From NCBI GenBank assembly GCA_023434265.1, contig JAEYTA010000160.1, positions 1 to 9,640 of the forward strand: 9,640 bases of DNA, given 5' to 3'. The notes beneath the pieces are model-generated. The model ran no database searches. It saw only the letters and a program-made list of their open reading frames with translations, and had not been told where the DNA came from. A program made the position numbers and the translations under genes. Shown one piece after another: positions 1-5,885 of this stretch; within the stretch, counting starts at the first letter, position 1; the number at the start of each line of letters is the position of its first letter. The stretch is from Pseudomonadota bacterium (GTDB lineage: Bacteria; Pseudomonadota; Alphaproteobacteria; Caulobacterales; Caulobacteraceae).

Positions 1-117
1 GACGGGGCCCGCGGCGCCCGCGTCGACGGCGGCGAGGCCTCGCCGGAACCGGCGCCCCGCCCCCCCCCCGCCCCCCCGCCGAAGGCCCCCCCGCCGGGCC
101 AGGGCGACCTGTTCTGA
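1..117 (+). CDS. xseA: Exodeoxyribonuclease VII large subunit, C-terminal end (partial)
   Basis: Only the last 38 codons are present, in frame from base 1 and ending at the TGA at 115-117. The peptide is a low-complexity tail rich in proline, alanine and glycine that ends in QGDLF. That ending, and a DUF2093 gene directly downstream, are what I associate with alphaproteobacterial XseA, the large subunit of exonuclease VII, which degrades single-stranded DNA with XseB. No catalytic or OB-fold part lies in the window, so the call rests on tail and context. The tail is encoded by extreme C tracts (ten C at 60-69, seven C at 71-77). An unrelated protein with a similar tail cannot be excluded. Confidence 0.65.
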   Translation, partial: DGARGARVDGGEASPEPAPRPPPAPPPKAPPPGQGDLF

Positions 118-164
118 CGGTGAAAACCGTGGCGCGAACCAGCGGCCCACGCTAGGTTGAACGC

Positions 165-365
165 ATGGCCGACCCCGCTTCCGAACAGGCGCTGCTGCAT
201 TACGGCGACGGCGACTTCGCCGTCATCCGCCCGGGCCGCACCGTGACCTGCGCCGTCTCGGGCAGGCCGGTGCCGCTCGAGACCCTGCGCTACTGGTCGG
301 CGCGCCTGCAGGAAGCCTACGCCGGGCCGGCCGAGGCCTTCCAGCGTCTGGGCCAGATGCCGTGA
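165..365 (+). CDS. DUF2093 domain-containing small protein
   Basis: This 66-residue protein has the typical DUF2093 core: FAVIRPGRTVTCAVSGRPVPLETLRYWS followed by QEAYAGP, where the hydrophobic-charged block and the LRYWS..RQEAY-like end are the family signature; here it reads LRYWSARLQEAY at about residues 41-52. DUF2093 proteins are short, soluble, mostly alphaproteobacterial and of unknown function. There is no signal peptide or membrane segment. The ATG lies 47 bases after the xseA stop, and its TGA overlaps the GTG start of the M23 gene (362-364), so the two are probably translationally coupled. A GCTAGGTT element at 151-158 ends six bases before the ATG. It could be a weak -10 element for a leaderless transcript, or its AGG could act as a ribosome binding site. 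Confidence 0.85.
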   Translation: MADPASEQALLHYGDGDFAVIRPGRTVTCAVSGRPVPLETLRYWSARLQEAYAGPAEAFQRLGQMP

Positions 366-1189
366 CCCCGCGCCGGCGCGATCTGCTGGCCGGCTCCGCC
401 GCCCTTCTCGCCGCCGGCGCCGCGCGGGCGCAAGCCGCCGATCTCGAACTTACCGGCCGGTTCGTCCAGGGCGGCCACGCCCTCGGCCGCACCTGGTCGC
501 GCGCCCTCGTCTTCGTCGACGGCGAGGCCCTCTCCGCCGCCTCCGACGCCGGCTGGTTCGTGGTCGGCTTCGACCGCGACGCGCCCGGCAGCGTCGAGAT
601 CGAGGCGCGCGCCGGCGACCGCCGGGCCCGCCGCACCCTGACCATCGCCCCCGGGACCTTCCCGACCAGCCGCATCGACGGCCTGCCGCCCTCGACGGTC
701 GAGCCCGCCGACCCCGCCCTGCTCGAGCGCATCCGCCGCGAGGTGGCGCTGAAGACCGAGGGCTTCGCCAGCCGCCTCGACGCCGACCATTTCCGCGACG
801 GCTTCCGCTGGCCGCTCGACGCCATCCGCGTCACCAGCGCCTGGGGCTCGCAGCGCATCCTCAACGGCACGCCGGCCCGGCCCCACTACGGCGTCGACCT
901 CGCCGCGCCGATGGGGACGCCGGTCCGCGCCCCCGCCGCCGGTCGCGTCACGCTCGCCGAGGCCGACCTGCATTTCGAAGGCGGCCTCGTCCTGCTCGAC
1001 CATGGCCAGGGCCTGATCACCGCCTACCTGCACCAGTCCCGTCTCGACGTTCGCGCCGGGCAGGAGGTGGCGCGTGGGCAGACCCTCGGCCTCGTCGGCA
1101 TGAGCGGCCGCGCCACCGGCCCGCACCTGTGCTGGCGCATGAAATGGCGCGACCGCAACCTGGACCCGTCGCTCATGGTGAAAAGCTGA
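362..1189 (+). CDS. Exported M23 family metallopeptidase (LytM-type), variant zinc site
   Basis: The 275-residue protein is predicted to be a periplasmic peptidoglycan endopeptidase or an LytM-like activator. Residues 1-26 form a signal peptide with a twin-arginine start (RRRDLL at 4-9) and a likely cut near ARAQA, so Tat export is possible. Residues 28-115 look like a small beta-rich domain that precedes M23 domains in related proteins. The M23 domain covers about 150-270. Motif 1 is H175-x3-D179, H224 lies in AYLHQS, and the last motif is GPH255-L-C257-W instead of the usual HxH. In LytM-type enzymes the second His of that motif is the third zinc ligand, so C257 takes its place. The GTG start is chosen because it gives the full signal peptide and overlaps the preceding stop by four bases. 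Activity is likely but not certain. Confidence 0.87.
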   Translation: MTPRRRDLLAGSAALLAAGAARAQAADLELTGRFVQGGHALGRTWSRALVFVDGEALSAASDAGWFVVGFDRDAPGSVEIEARAGDRRARRTLTIAPGTFPTSRIDGLPPSTVEPADPALLERIRREVALKTEGFASRLDADHFRDGFRWPLDAIRVTSAWGSQRILNGTPARPHYGVDLAAPMGTPVRAPAAGRVTLAEADLHFEGGLVLLDHGQGLITAYLHQSRLDVRAGQEVARGQTLGLVGMSGRATGPHLCWRMKWRDRNLDPSLMVKS

Positions 1190-1195
1190 GTGGGC

Positions 1196-1262
1196 GTAAC
1201 CGTTTACCTCTCAGGTGAACAGCGATTGGTCATTTACCGGTAAGCAATTCGGGCGCTAGATC
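1196..1262 (+). promoter_or_regulatory. Candidate promoter with overlapping palindromes, upstream of the response regulator
   Basis: GCTAGATC at 1255-1262 matches the Caulobacter -10 consensus GCTANAWC exactly. TTACCGG at 1234-1240 matches five of seven bases of TTGACGS with a 14-base spacer, within the described range. The -35 element sits inside a perfect palindrome, TTACCGGTAA (1234-1243). Two further dyads lie upstream: TTTACCT/AGGTGAA (1203-1219, one G-T pair) and the imperfect GTAACCGTTTAC (1196-1207). This could be an operator for a dimeric regulator. No regulator can be named. Confidence 0.5.
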
Positions 1263-1305
1263 GCCGGATTCTTCCCGCCCTCCAGGGCCGTCCGCGTCCG
1301 TCATC

Positions 1306-1809
1306 ATGTCAGCCCTCTCCGCCCTCAACGTCCTGCTCGTCGACGACAACCAGCACATGCGGACCATCGCGTCGGCCGTGCTCAAGTCCGCCGGCGTCGG
1401 CTCGGTGCGCGAGGCGGCCGACGGCGGCGCCGCGCTGGAGATGCTGCGCGAATACCCGATCGACCTGGTGATCGTGGACTTCAACATGTTCCCGCTGGAC
1501 GGGGTCGAGTTCACCCGTCTGGTGCGCAACAGCCCCGACAGCCCCAACCCCTATCTGCCGATCATCATGATGACCGGCCACTCGGCCAAGCGGCGGGTGT
1601 TCGAGGCGCGCGACGCCGGCGTCACCGAATTCCTCGTCAAGCCGATCACCGCCAAGGCCGTGCTCGACCGCATCCAGGCGGTCATCTTCCACGCCCGCCC
1701 CTTCGTGCGCACCGAAGGCTATTTCGGCCCCGACCGCCGCCGCGTGGACAGGCCCGACTACAAGGGCCCGCGCCGCCGCAAGGCCGACGAGGCGAAGATC
1801 GCTTCCTGA
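1306..1809 (+). CDS. CheY-like response regulator with arginine-rich C-terminal tail
   Basis: The 167-residue protein has a complete receiver domain (about 6-128): acidic pair D13 and D14, phosphoacceptor D58 in VIVDFNM, T90 in MMTGHS and K112 in FLVKPI, with F109 at the position of CheY Tyr106. No HTH, GGDEF or HATPase output domain follows. Instead residues 129-167 are a basic tail containing GYFGPDRRR and KGPRRRK. Such stand-alone receivers pass signals by protein contact. Caulobacter Cle proteins are CheY-like receivers that bind c-di-GMP through arginine-rich residues and act on the flagellar motor. The tail here makes that role conceivable, but I have not matched it residue by residue. 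No partner kinase lies in the window. The ATG at 1306 begins just before the first beta strand, and its ribosome binding site is weak. Confidence 0.88.
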   Translation: MSALSALNVLLVDDNQHMRTIASAVLKSAGVGSVREAADGGAALEMLREYPIDLVIVDFNMFPLDGVEFTRLVRNSPDSPNPYLPIIMMTGHSAKRRVFEARDAGVTEFLVKPITAKAVLDRIQAVIFHARPFVRTEGYFGPDRRRVDRPDYKGPRRRKADEAKIAS

Positions 1810-1810
1810 A

Positions 1811-1934
1811 AGTGGCGAGTGACGAGTGGCGAGTAGCGAGATCCGGCGCCATCGGCCGATTCACTCACCTGTGGGCAAGTGGCGCGGATTGCTGAAACGC
1901 CCCTCTCGCCACTCGCCACTCGTCACTCGCCACT
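1811..1934. repeat. Inverted pair of heptamer arrays (element A)
   Basis: The left arm (1811-1840) and right arm (1905-1934) are reverse complements at 29 of 30 bases, with a 64-base spacer. Each arm holds four direct heptamers of the form GTGRCGA (one is GTAGCGA), in the same order when both are read toward the spacer. The spacer holds a perfect palindrome, ATCGGCCGAT (1851-1860). The element lies between two convergent genes, and its right arm encodes the last residues and stop of the acyltransferase gene. It could fold as a 30-bp hairpin in RNA from either strand and limit read-through, but it has no T tract. Confidence 0.85.
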
Positions 1935-2858
1935 CGCATCCAGCTCCCGATACACCCGGTCCGGCCATCGCTTGTGGACCCAGAACCAGTCGACCGGGTT
2001 CTCCCGCACCCTGTCCTCGACAAACGACGTCACCGCCTGCACGCCCCAGGCGATGTCGGCCTGGCGATCGCCGCTGCGCGGGATTTCGATCGGCTCGTGC
2101 GCGGTCACCCGGAAGCGCACCCCCGGCAGGCGCACCACCGACATCGGCTGCAGCACCGTGCCATGGCGCAGCGCCAGCCGGCTCGGTCCCGGCGCGGCGT
2201 TGACCGGCTGGCCGAAGAAGATCGCCTCCGGCCCCTCGTTGAATTTCTGGTCGTTCATCAGGGCCACCGACTCGCCGCGCTGCATCCCCAGCAGCAGCTC
2301 GCGCGCCCCGTCCCCGCCCTTGGGCGCGAACAGCCTGACGCCATAGCGCGCCCGCGCCCGGCGGATCTGCGCGTCGACATAGGGATTGTTGGCCGCCCGG
2401 TACGTGATCTGGCAGGGCACGCCCGAGGCCAGGATCGCCGCCGCCATCAGCTCGAAATTGGCCAGGTGTCCGGAGACGAAGACCACCGGCTTGCCGCTGT
2501 CGCGGATCGCGTGCAGCCGCTCCATCCCGACCACCTCGACCCGCCCCGAGGCTAGGGTCAGCTGGTCCATCACCGCCGTCTCGGCGAAGGTCCGCCCCGT
2601 CTGCTCCCACGCCGCCACCGCCAGCGCGGCGCGCTCGTCGGCCGGCATGTCGGGGAAGGCGATGCGCAGGTTGCGCGTCACCGTCCGATGCGTCCCGGTC
2701 TTCGGGCCCAGCGTCTTCAGCAGCCAGCCGCCCAGGTTGGAGGCCCGCTCGACGCCGAGCAGCCGCATGAGGCCGATGAAGCCGGCGAAGCCCACCGCCT
2801 GGGCGCGCCAGGCCAGGTCCTGGCCCAGGCTCACGCGGCGCTCGTCCTCACCAGGCAA
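1923..2858 (-). CDS. LpxL/HtrB-type lysophospholipid (lipid A) acyltransferase
   Basis: The 311-residue protein belongs to the LpxL/LpxM/HtrB acyltransferase family, which transfers acyl chains to lipid A or related lipids at the inner membrane. The catalytic H-x4-E motif is H131LANFE136 in SGHLANFE. The second family block is MNDQKFNEG (N201, D202, Q203), and WFWVHKRWP near the C terminus is the usual family end. Residues 22-50 are the hydrophobic N-terminal part. The called start is TTG at 2858, which overlaps the SDR stop by 11 bases. An in-frame GTG at 2834 with AGGA ten bases upstream gives MSLGQDLAWR and is a good alternative. The last residues (ASGE) and the TGA lie inside repeat element A. 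Which acyl chain or lipid is used cannot be read from sequence, and ornithine-lipid or other acyltransferases are possible. Confidence 0.85.
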   Translation of the reverse strand: MPGEDERRVSLGQDLAWRAQAVGFAGFIGLMRLLGVERASNLGGWLLKTLGPKTGTHRTVTRNLRIAFPDMPADERAALAVAAWEQTGRTFAETAVMDQLTLASGRVEVVGMERLHAIRDSGKPVVFVSGHLANFELMAAAILASGVPCQITYRAANNPYVDAQIRRARARYGVRLFAPKGGDGARELLLGMQRGESVALMNDQKFNEGPEAIFFGQPVNAAPGPSRLALRHGTVLQPMSVVRLPGVRFRVTAHEPIEIPRSGDRQADIAWGVQAVTSFVEDRVRENPVDWFWVHKRWPDRVYRELDASGE

Positions 2859-3618
2859 TGGTGATCCCGCCGTCGACGACCAGCGTCTGGCCGGTCATGT
2901 AGCTCGACGCCGGCGAGGCCAGATAGACCGCCGCCCCGGCGATCTCGTCAGGCTGGCCGATGCGCTTCAGCGGCGCCGGCTCGGTGACCTGCTTCAGCAG
3001 CTCCGGGTTCTCCCACAGATATCGGGCGAAGTCGGTCTGCACGAGGCCGGGGGCGATGCAGTTGACCCGCACGTTCGACGGCCCCCACTCGACGGCGAGG
3101 TTCCGCGCCAGCTGCATGTCCGCCGCCTTGGACACGTTGTAGGCCCCGATCAGGGCGTTGCCCCTCAGGCCCCCGATCGACGACACGAGGATGATCGAGC
3201 CGTCCTTCCGCTCCAGCATCTGCGGGCTGACCATCTGGATCAGCCAGTGGTTCGAGACCACGTTGTTCTGCAGGATCTTGCCGAACTGCTCGTCCGAGAT
3301 CCCCGCCATCGGCCCCGCATAGGGATTGGTCGCCGCGTTGCAGACCAGGATGTCGATCCGGCCGAAGGCGGCGTTGGTCTCGTCGACCAGCCGCTGCAGC
3401 TCCTCCTTGGAGGCGATGTTGGCCGGAACGGCGATGGCCCGGCCCTCGCCGTGCTTCGCGTTGATGGCTTGAGCGACCTCGTCGCACGGCCCGGCCTTGC
3501 GCGAGGAGATCACCACCTTCGCCCCGTGTTCGGCCAGCCGCTCGGCGATGGCCCGACCGATGCCCCGCGACGAGCCCGTGATCACCGCGACCTTGCCGGT
3601 CAGGTCGAACAATTCCAT
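2848..3618 (-). CDS. SDR family NAD(P)-dependent oxidoreductase
   Basis: This is a classical short-chain dehydrogenase of 256 residues, the usual length. The cofactor motif is TGSSRGIG (14-21). CNAAT (93-97) replaces NNAG, and the catalytic set is N119, S147, Y160 and K164 (YNVSK). R40 after the second beta strand (SSRK) favours NADP(H). The protein ends in GQTLVVDGGITIAW, typical of the FabG-like and DHRS4-like groups. The ATG at 3618 has GAGG seven bases upstream. The gene heads a minus-strand pair with the acyltransferase, overlapping by 11 bases, so the two are probably co-transcribed and coupled. The substrate is unknown; a ketoacyl-CoA or other carbonyl compound is an inference only. 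Confidence 0.92.
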   Translation of the reverse strand: MELFDLTGKVAVITGSSRGIGRAIAERLAEHGAKVVISSRKAGPCDEVAQAINAKHGEGRAIAVPANIASKEELQRLVDETNAAFGRIDILVCNAATNPYAGPMAGISDEQFGKILQNNVVSNHWLIQMVSPQMLERKDGSIILVSSIGGLRGNALIGAYNVSKAADMQLARNLAVEWGPSNVRVNCIAPGLVQTDFARYLWENPELLKQVTEPAPLKRIGQPDEIAGAAVYLASPASSYMTGQTLVVDGGITIAW

Positions 3619-3726
3619 CGTTAACCTCGATAGTGGTGGGGAAAGGCGGCCGGAACCCTAGGCGTTTCGTCCTGATACCCCGATACTCGGGCGATTCCAT
3701 CCGGGAAGGCGGATTCGGCCCTGCCC
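3619..3726. promoter_or_regulatory. Divergent intergenic region with two CcrM (GANTC) sites before tipF
   Basis: This 108-base gap must hold start signals for the SDR gene (-) and tipF (+). GATTC occurs at 3693-3697 and 3712-3716, just before the tipF ATG at 3727. GANTC is the target of the cell-cycle methyltransferase CcrM in Caulobacter relatives, where methylation state modulates some promoters. I found no good match to GCTANAWC on the plus strand, so the promoter itself is not placed. Confidence 0.4.
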
Positions 3727-4995
3727 ATGCGCGCTGTCACCAACGGCTTTCTGTTCTTCGGCTACCTGTTCCTGTCCATGACGGTGGGGACCTTCCTGTG
3801 GCGCGCCGGCCTCGGGCTGGGCCCCGGCGTGGCCGCGGGCCTCGCCGCCGCCGGCCTGCTCGTCGCCCTGCACGTGCTGGTCGCCGGCCGCGCCCAGCGC
3901 GCCGCCCTGCGGAAGGAGATCGACCAGGTCCGCGAGGCCCATCGCCTGCTCGCCGACGCCATGGAGTCCACCCAGGGCGCGCTCACCGAACTGGCCCAGG
4001 CCATCGAGACCGGCGCCCTGTCGACCACCGAGCAGCTGTCCGGCGAGGTCCGCATGCTCGAATCTCTCATCCAGCAGATGAGCGAGTCGATCGACGAGCG
4101 CCTGTCCCGCCCCGCCGCCGCCAACCCGTTCGAGGCGCGCCACCAGACCCAGTCCAACGCCCTGCTGCAGACCATCCACGAGGCCCTCGCCGAGAACCGG
4201 GTCGACCTCTACCTGCAGCCGATCGTCTCCCTGCCCCAGCGCCGCACCATCTTCTACGAGAGCTTCACCCGCCTGCGCGCCGCCGACGACCGGGTGATGA
4301 TGCCGGCCGAATACCTGTCGATCGCCGAGGGCGAGGGCCTGGTCCCCGCCATCGACAACCTCCTGCTGTTCCGCTGCGCCCAGATCGTCCGCCGCCTGGC
4401 GCGTCAGGACCGCAAGGTCGGGGTCTTCTGCAACGTCGCCCTCTCCTCGCTGGGCGACGAGACCTTCTTCCCCCAGTTCCTCGACTTCCTCAGCGAGAAC
4501 CGCGACCTCAACCAGGCCCTGATCTTCGAGCTCGGCCAGGCCGTCTTCGACGCCCGCGGCGCTGTCGAGGCGCGCAACATGGCCAAGCTGGCCGACCTCG
4601 GCTTCCGCTTCTCCATCGACAAGGTCCAGACGCTCGACCTCGACTTCGCCGACCTGCAGCGCTCCGACGTCAAATTCGTCAAGATCGCCGCCGACCTGCT
4701 CATCGAACAGCTGCTCGACCCCGACGCTTCGCCGGCCCTGCCCTCGCTGCGCGACATCCAGGCCGCCGACTTCGCCGCCCTCACCCGCCGCTACGGCATC
4801 GAGGTGGTGGCCGAGAAATGCGAGACCGAGCGCCAGATCGTCGACATCCTCGAGCTCGACGTCTCCATGGGCCAGGGCCACCTGTTCGGCGAGCCGCGCG
4901 CCATCAAGGAGCAGGTGCTGGCCGAGACCGACCCGCCCGCCGAATTTCTCCGCTCCACCCTGCGCAGCGCCGAACAGCGCCGCCGCTTCGGCTGA
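3727..4995 (+). CDS. tipF: TipF-like membrane c-di-GMP receptor with degenerate EAL domain
   Basis: The 422-residue protein has the TipF architecture: two membrane segments (about 7-25 and 34-53), a cytoplasmic coiled coil (about 56-125) and an EAL domain (about 145-395). In Caulobacter TipF binds c-di-GMP and directs flagellum assembly at the new pole with TipN. The EAL domain keeps some metal or substrate residues (E177, N235, E267, D297, K318, E362). However, EAL reads ESF (177-179), DDFG reads DKVQ (297-300), and the KID-type motif reads KIA (318-320). Loss of the second Asp of DDFG argues against phosphodiesterase activity and for a receptor role. QGHLFGEP (382-389) is the usual EAL end. 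The ATG at 3727 directly precedes the first membrane segment. Orthology is inferred from architecture; another degenerate EAL protein is the main alternative. Confidence 0.87.
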   Translation: MRAVTNGFLFFGYLFLSMTVGTFLWRAGLGLGPGVAAGLAAAGLLVALHVLVAGRAQRAALRKEIDQVREAHRLLADAMESTQGALTELAQAIETGALSTTEQLSGEVRMLESLIQQMSESIDERLSRPAAANPFEARHQTQSNALLQTIHEALAENRVDLYLQPIVSLPQRRTIFYESFTRLRAADDRVMMPAEYLSIAEGEGLVPAIDNLLLFRCAQIVRRLARQDRKVGVFCNVALSSLGDETFFPQFLDFLSENRDLNQALIFELGQAVFDARGAVEARNMAKLADLGFRFSIDKVQTLDLDFADLQRSDVKFVKIAADLLIEQLLDPDASPALPSLRDIQAADFAALTRRYGIEVVAEKCETERQIVDILELDVSMGQGHLFGEPRAIKEQVLAETDPPAEFLRSTLRSAEQRRRFG

Positions 4996-5076
4996 GCCCC
5001 GCCTGCGACAGCGTCGCCCGCGCGGTCCGCTCGCCGCCCGGCTAGGATGACCCGGTCGATCGCCCATGGAGCGCCC

Positions 5077-5535
5077 ATGACCCTCGCCGCCTCCCGCCGC
5101 GCCGTCCTCCTCGGCGCAGCCGTCGCCGCCCTCGGCGCCCCCGCCCTCGCCGCGCCGGAGAAACGGCTGGTGGTCTACAAGACGCCCACCTGCGGCTGCT
5201 GCGGCGGCTGGGTCGCCCACATGCGCCGCGCCGGCTGGACCGTCGAGGAAGTGGTGCGCGACGACCTCGCCCCGATCCGCGCCCGCCTCGGCGTGCCGGA
5301 CAGCCTCGCCTCCTGCCACACGGCCGTCGCCGGCGGCTACGCCATCGAGGGCCACGTCCCCGCCGCCGACGTCGAACGCCTGCTGCGCGAACGCCCCGCC
5401 GCCCGCGCCCTCGCCGCCCCCGGCATGCCCGCCGGCTCGCCCGGCATGGAGGCCGCAGGCCGCCAGCCCTACCGCACCATCCTGCTGATGAACGACGGCT
5501 CCACCCGCACCTTCGCCCGCCACAACGGGGCCTGA
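5077..5535 (+). CDS. Exported DUF411 (CopG-like) cysteine-motif protein
   Basis: The 152-residue protein carries a DUF411 thioredoxin-like domain, seen in CopG-type copper resistance proteins of the periplasm. Residues 1-26 are a signal peptide with SRRAVLLGAA, a possible twin-arginine signal, and a cut near ALAA. The metal motif is TCGCCGGW (C39, C41, C42). SLASCHTA (C80, H81), IEGHVPAAD (H93) and the PGMPAGSPGME stretch follow as in the family. In Pseudomonas CopG the cysteines hold a copper cluster; that function here is inferred from the family. The ATG at 5077 is preferred over the in-frame ATG at 5047, because GGAG lies five bases upstream and the extra ten residues would lengthen the signal oddly. 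No other copper gene is adjacent. It lies 81 bases after tipF. Confidence 0.88.
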   Translation: MTLAASRRAVLLGAAVAALGAPALAAPEKRLVVYKTPTCGCCGGWVAHMRRAGWTVEEVVRDDLAPIRARLGVPDSLASCHTAVAGGYAIEGHVPAADVERLLRERPAARALAAPGMPAGSPGMEAAGRQPYRTILLMNDGSTRTFARHNGA

Positions 5536-5574
5536 GCCCGCTCTCCCGCGCCCGCGCCCGCGGCCGGCGCCGCT

Positions 5575-5749
5575 GGTTCATCACGAAGAGCACGAAGGAT
5601 TTCACGAAGAACACGACGGGTCCCGCGCTCCCGCGGCGCCCGCAGGGCGACGCCTTCAATTCGATTGCGGGCCTTCGGCCCGCGGACGCTCGACACAGGC
5701 TCGCTCTCTTCGTGTCCTTCGTGCCCCTTCGTGTCCTCCGTGATGAACC
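5575..5749. repeat. Inverted pair of CACGAAGNN arrays (element B)
   Basis: Both ends start with GGTTCATCACG when read inward (5575-5585 plus, 5749-5739 minus). Each arm then has four copies of a roughly nine-base unit, CACGAAGNN: 5582-5620 on the left, and the reverse complement within 5706-5742 on the right, with small insertions and substitutions. The spacer contains a perfect hairpin, GCGGGCC/GGCCCGC with a TTC loop (5667-5683). The element could be a non-autonomous mobile or REP-like repeat, but no target duplication is visible. No protein gene is supported across it. Confidence 0.8.
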
Positions 5750-5786
5750 CGCGATCTCCCCCGCCACACCGCCGCCGGAAGCGAGC

Positions 5787-5802
5787 CTCCCGGCGCCGGG
5801 AG
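5787..5802. terminator. Perfect 16-base palindrome, possible weak terminator
   Basis: CTCCCGGCGCCGGGAG is fully self-complementary and would give a six-pair stem with a GCGC loop in RNA. It is followed on the plus strand by TTAATGTTT, which is T-rich for this genome but not a clean T tract. It could end transcription from the DUF411 gene about 250 bases upstream. A protein-binding site is an alternative. Confidence 0.3.
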
Positions 5803-5859
5803 TTAATGTTTGGACTGCGCAATTCCGCCCCCTCGCCCCAAGGGATTTCAAGCACTTGT

Positions 5860-5885
5860 AAAAAAGGCAGCGTCCCAAACGCACC
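5860..5885 (-). terminator. Terminator-like hairpin with T6, minus strand
   Basis: Read on the minus strand, GCGT-TTGGG-ACGC forms a hairpin, extended by an outer GG/CC across a small internal loop. Six T follow directly (A5860-5865 on plus). A run of six T is rare in this GC-rich window. The stem is short, so strength is doubtful. No minus-strand protein gene ends nearby, since the nearest one upstream starts at 9257, which makes this an orphan terminator if real. Confidence 0.35.

Noticed and set aside
114..158. CTGACGG plus GCTAGGTT as a full promoter for DUF2093
   Set aside because: The gap between the two elements is 30 bases, far more than the 10-14 expected.
1811..1934. CRISPR array
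   Set aside because: Units are seven bases and directly adjacent, with no spacers of regular length and no cas genes.
1826..2203. Open frames giving LVTRHS and LATRHS strings
   Set aside because: These are translations of the heptamer arrays and of the strand opposite the acyltransferase gene.
3621..3626. CtrA half-site TTAACC
   Set aside because: Only a half-site is present, and it coincides with the ribosome binding region of the SDR gene.
5047..5076. Upstream ATG for the DUF411 gene
   Set aside because: AGG directly abuts this ATG, whereas the ATG at 5077 has a well-spaced GGAG and yields a normal signal peptide.
3658..5523. 621-codon open frame on the minus strand opposite tipF and the DUF411 gene
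   Set aside because: The product is Gly/Ala/Glu/Val-rich low complexity with no domain, and both plus-strand genes have clear family motifs. It is a GC-skew shadow.
5818..5835. Sigma-54-like GG-N10-GC on the minus strand
   Set aside because: Only the GG and TTGC parts fit, in a G-rich stretch where this is expected by chance.
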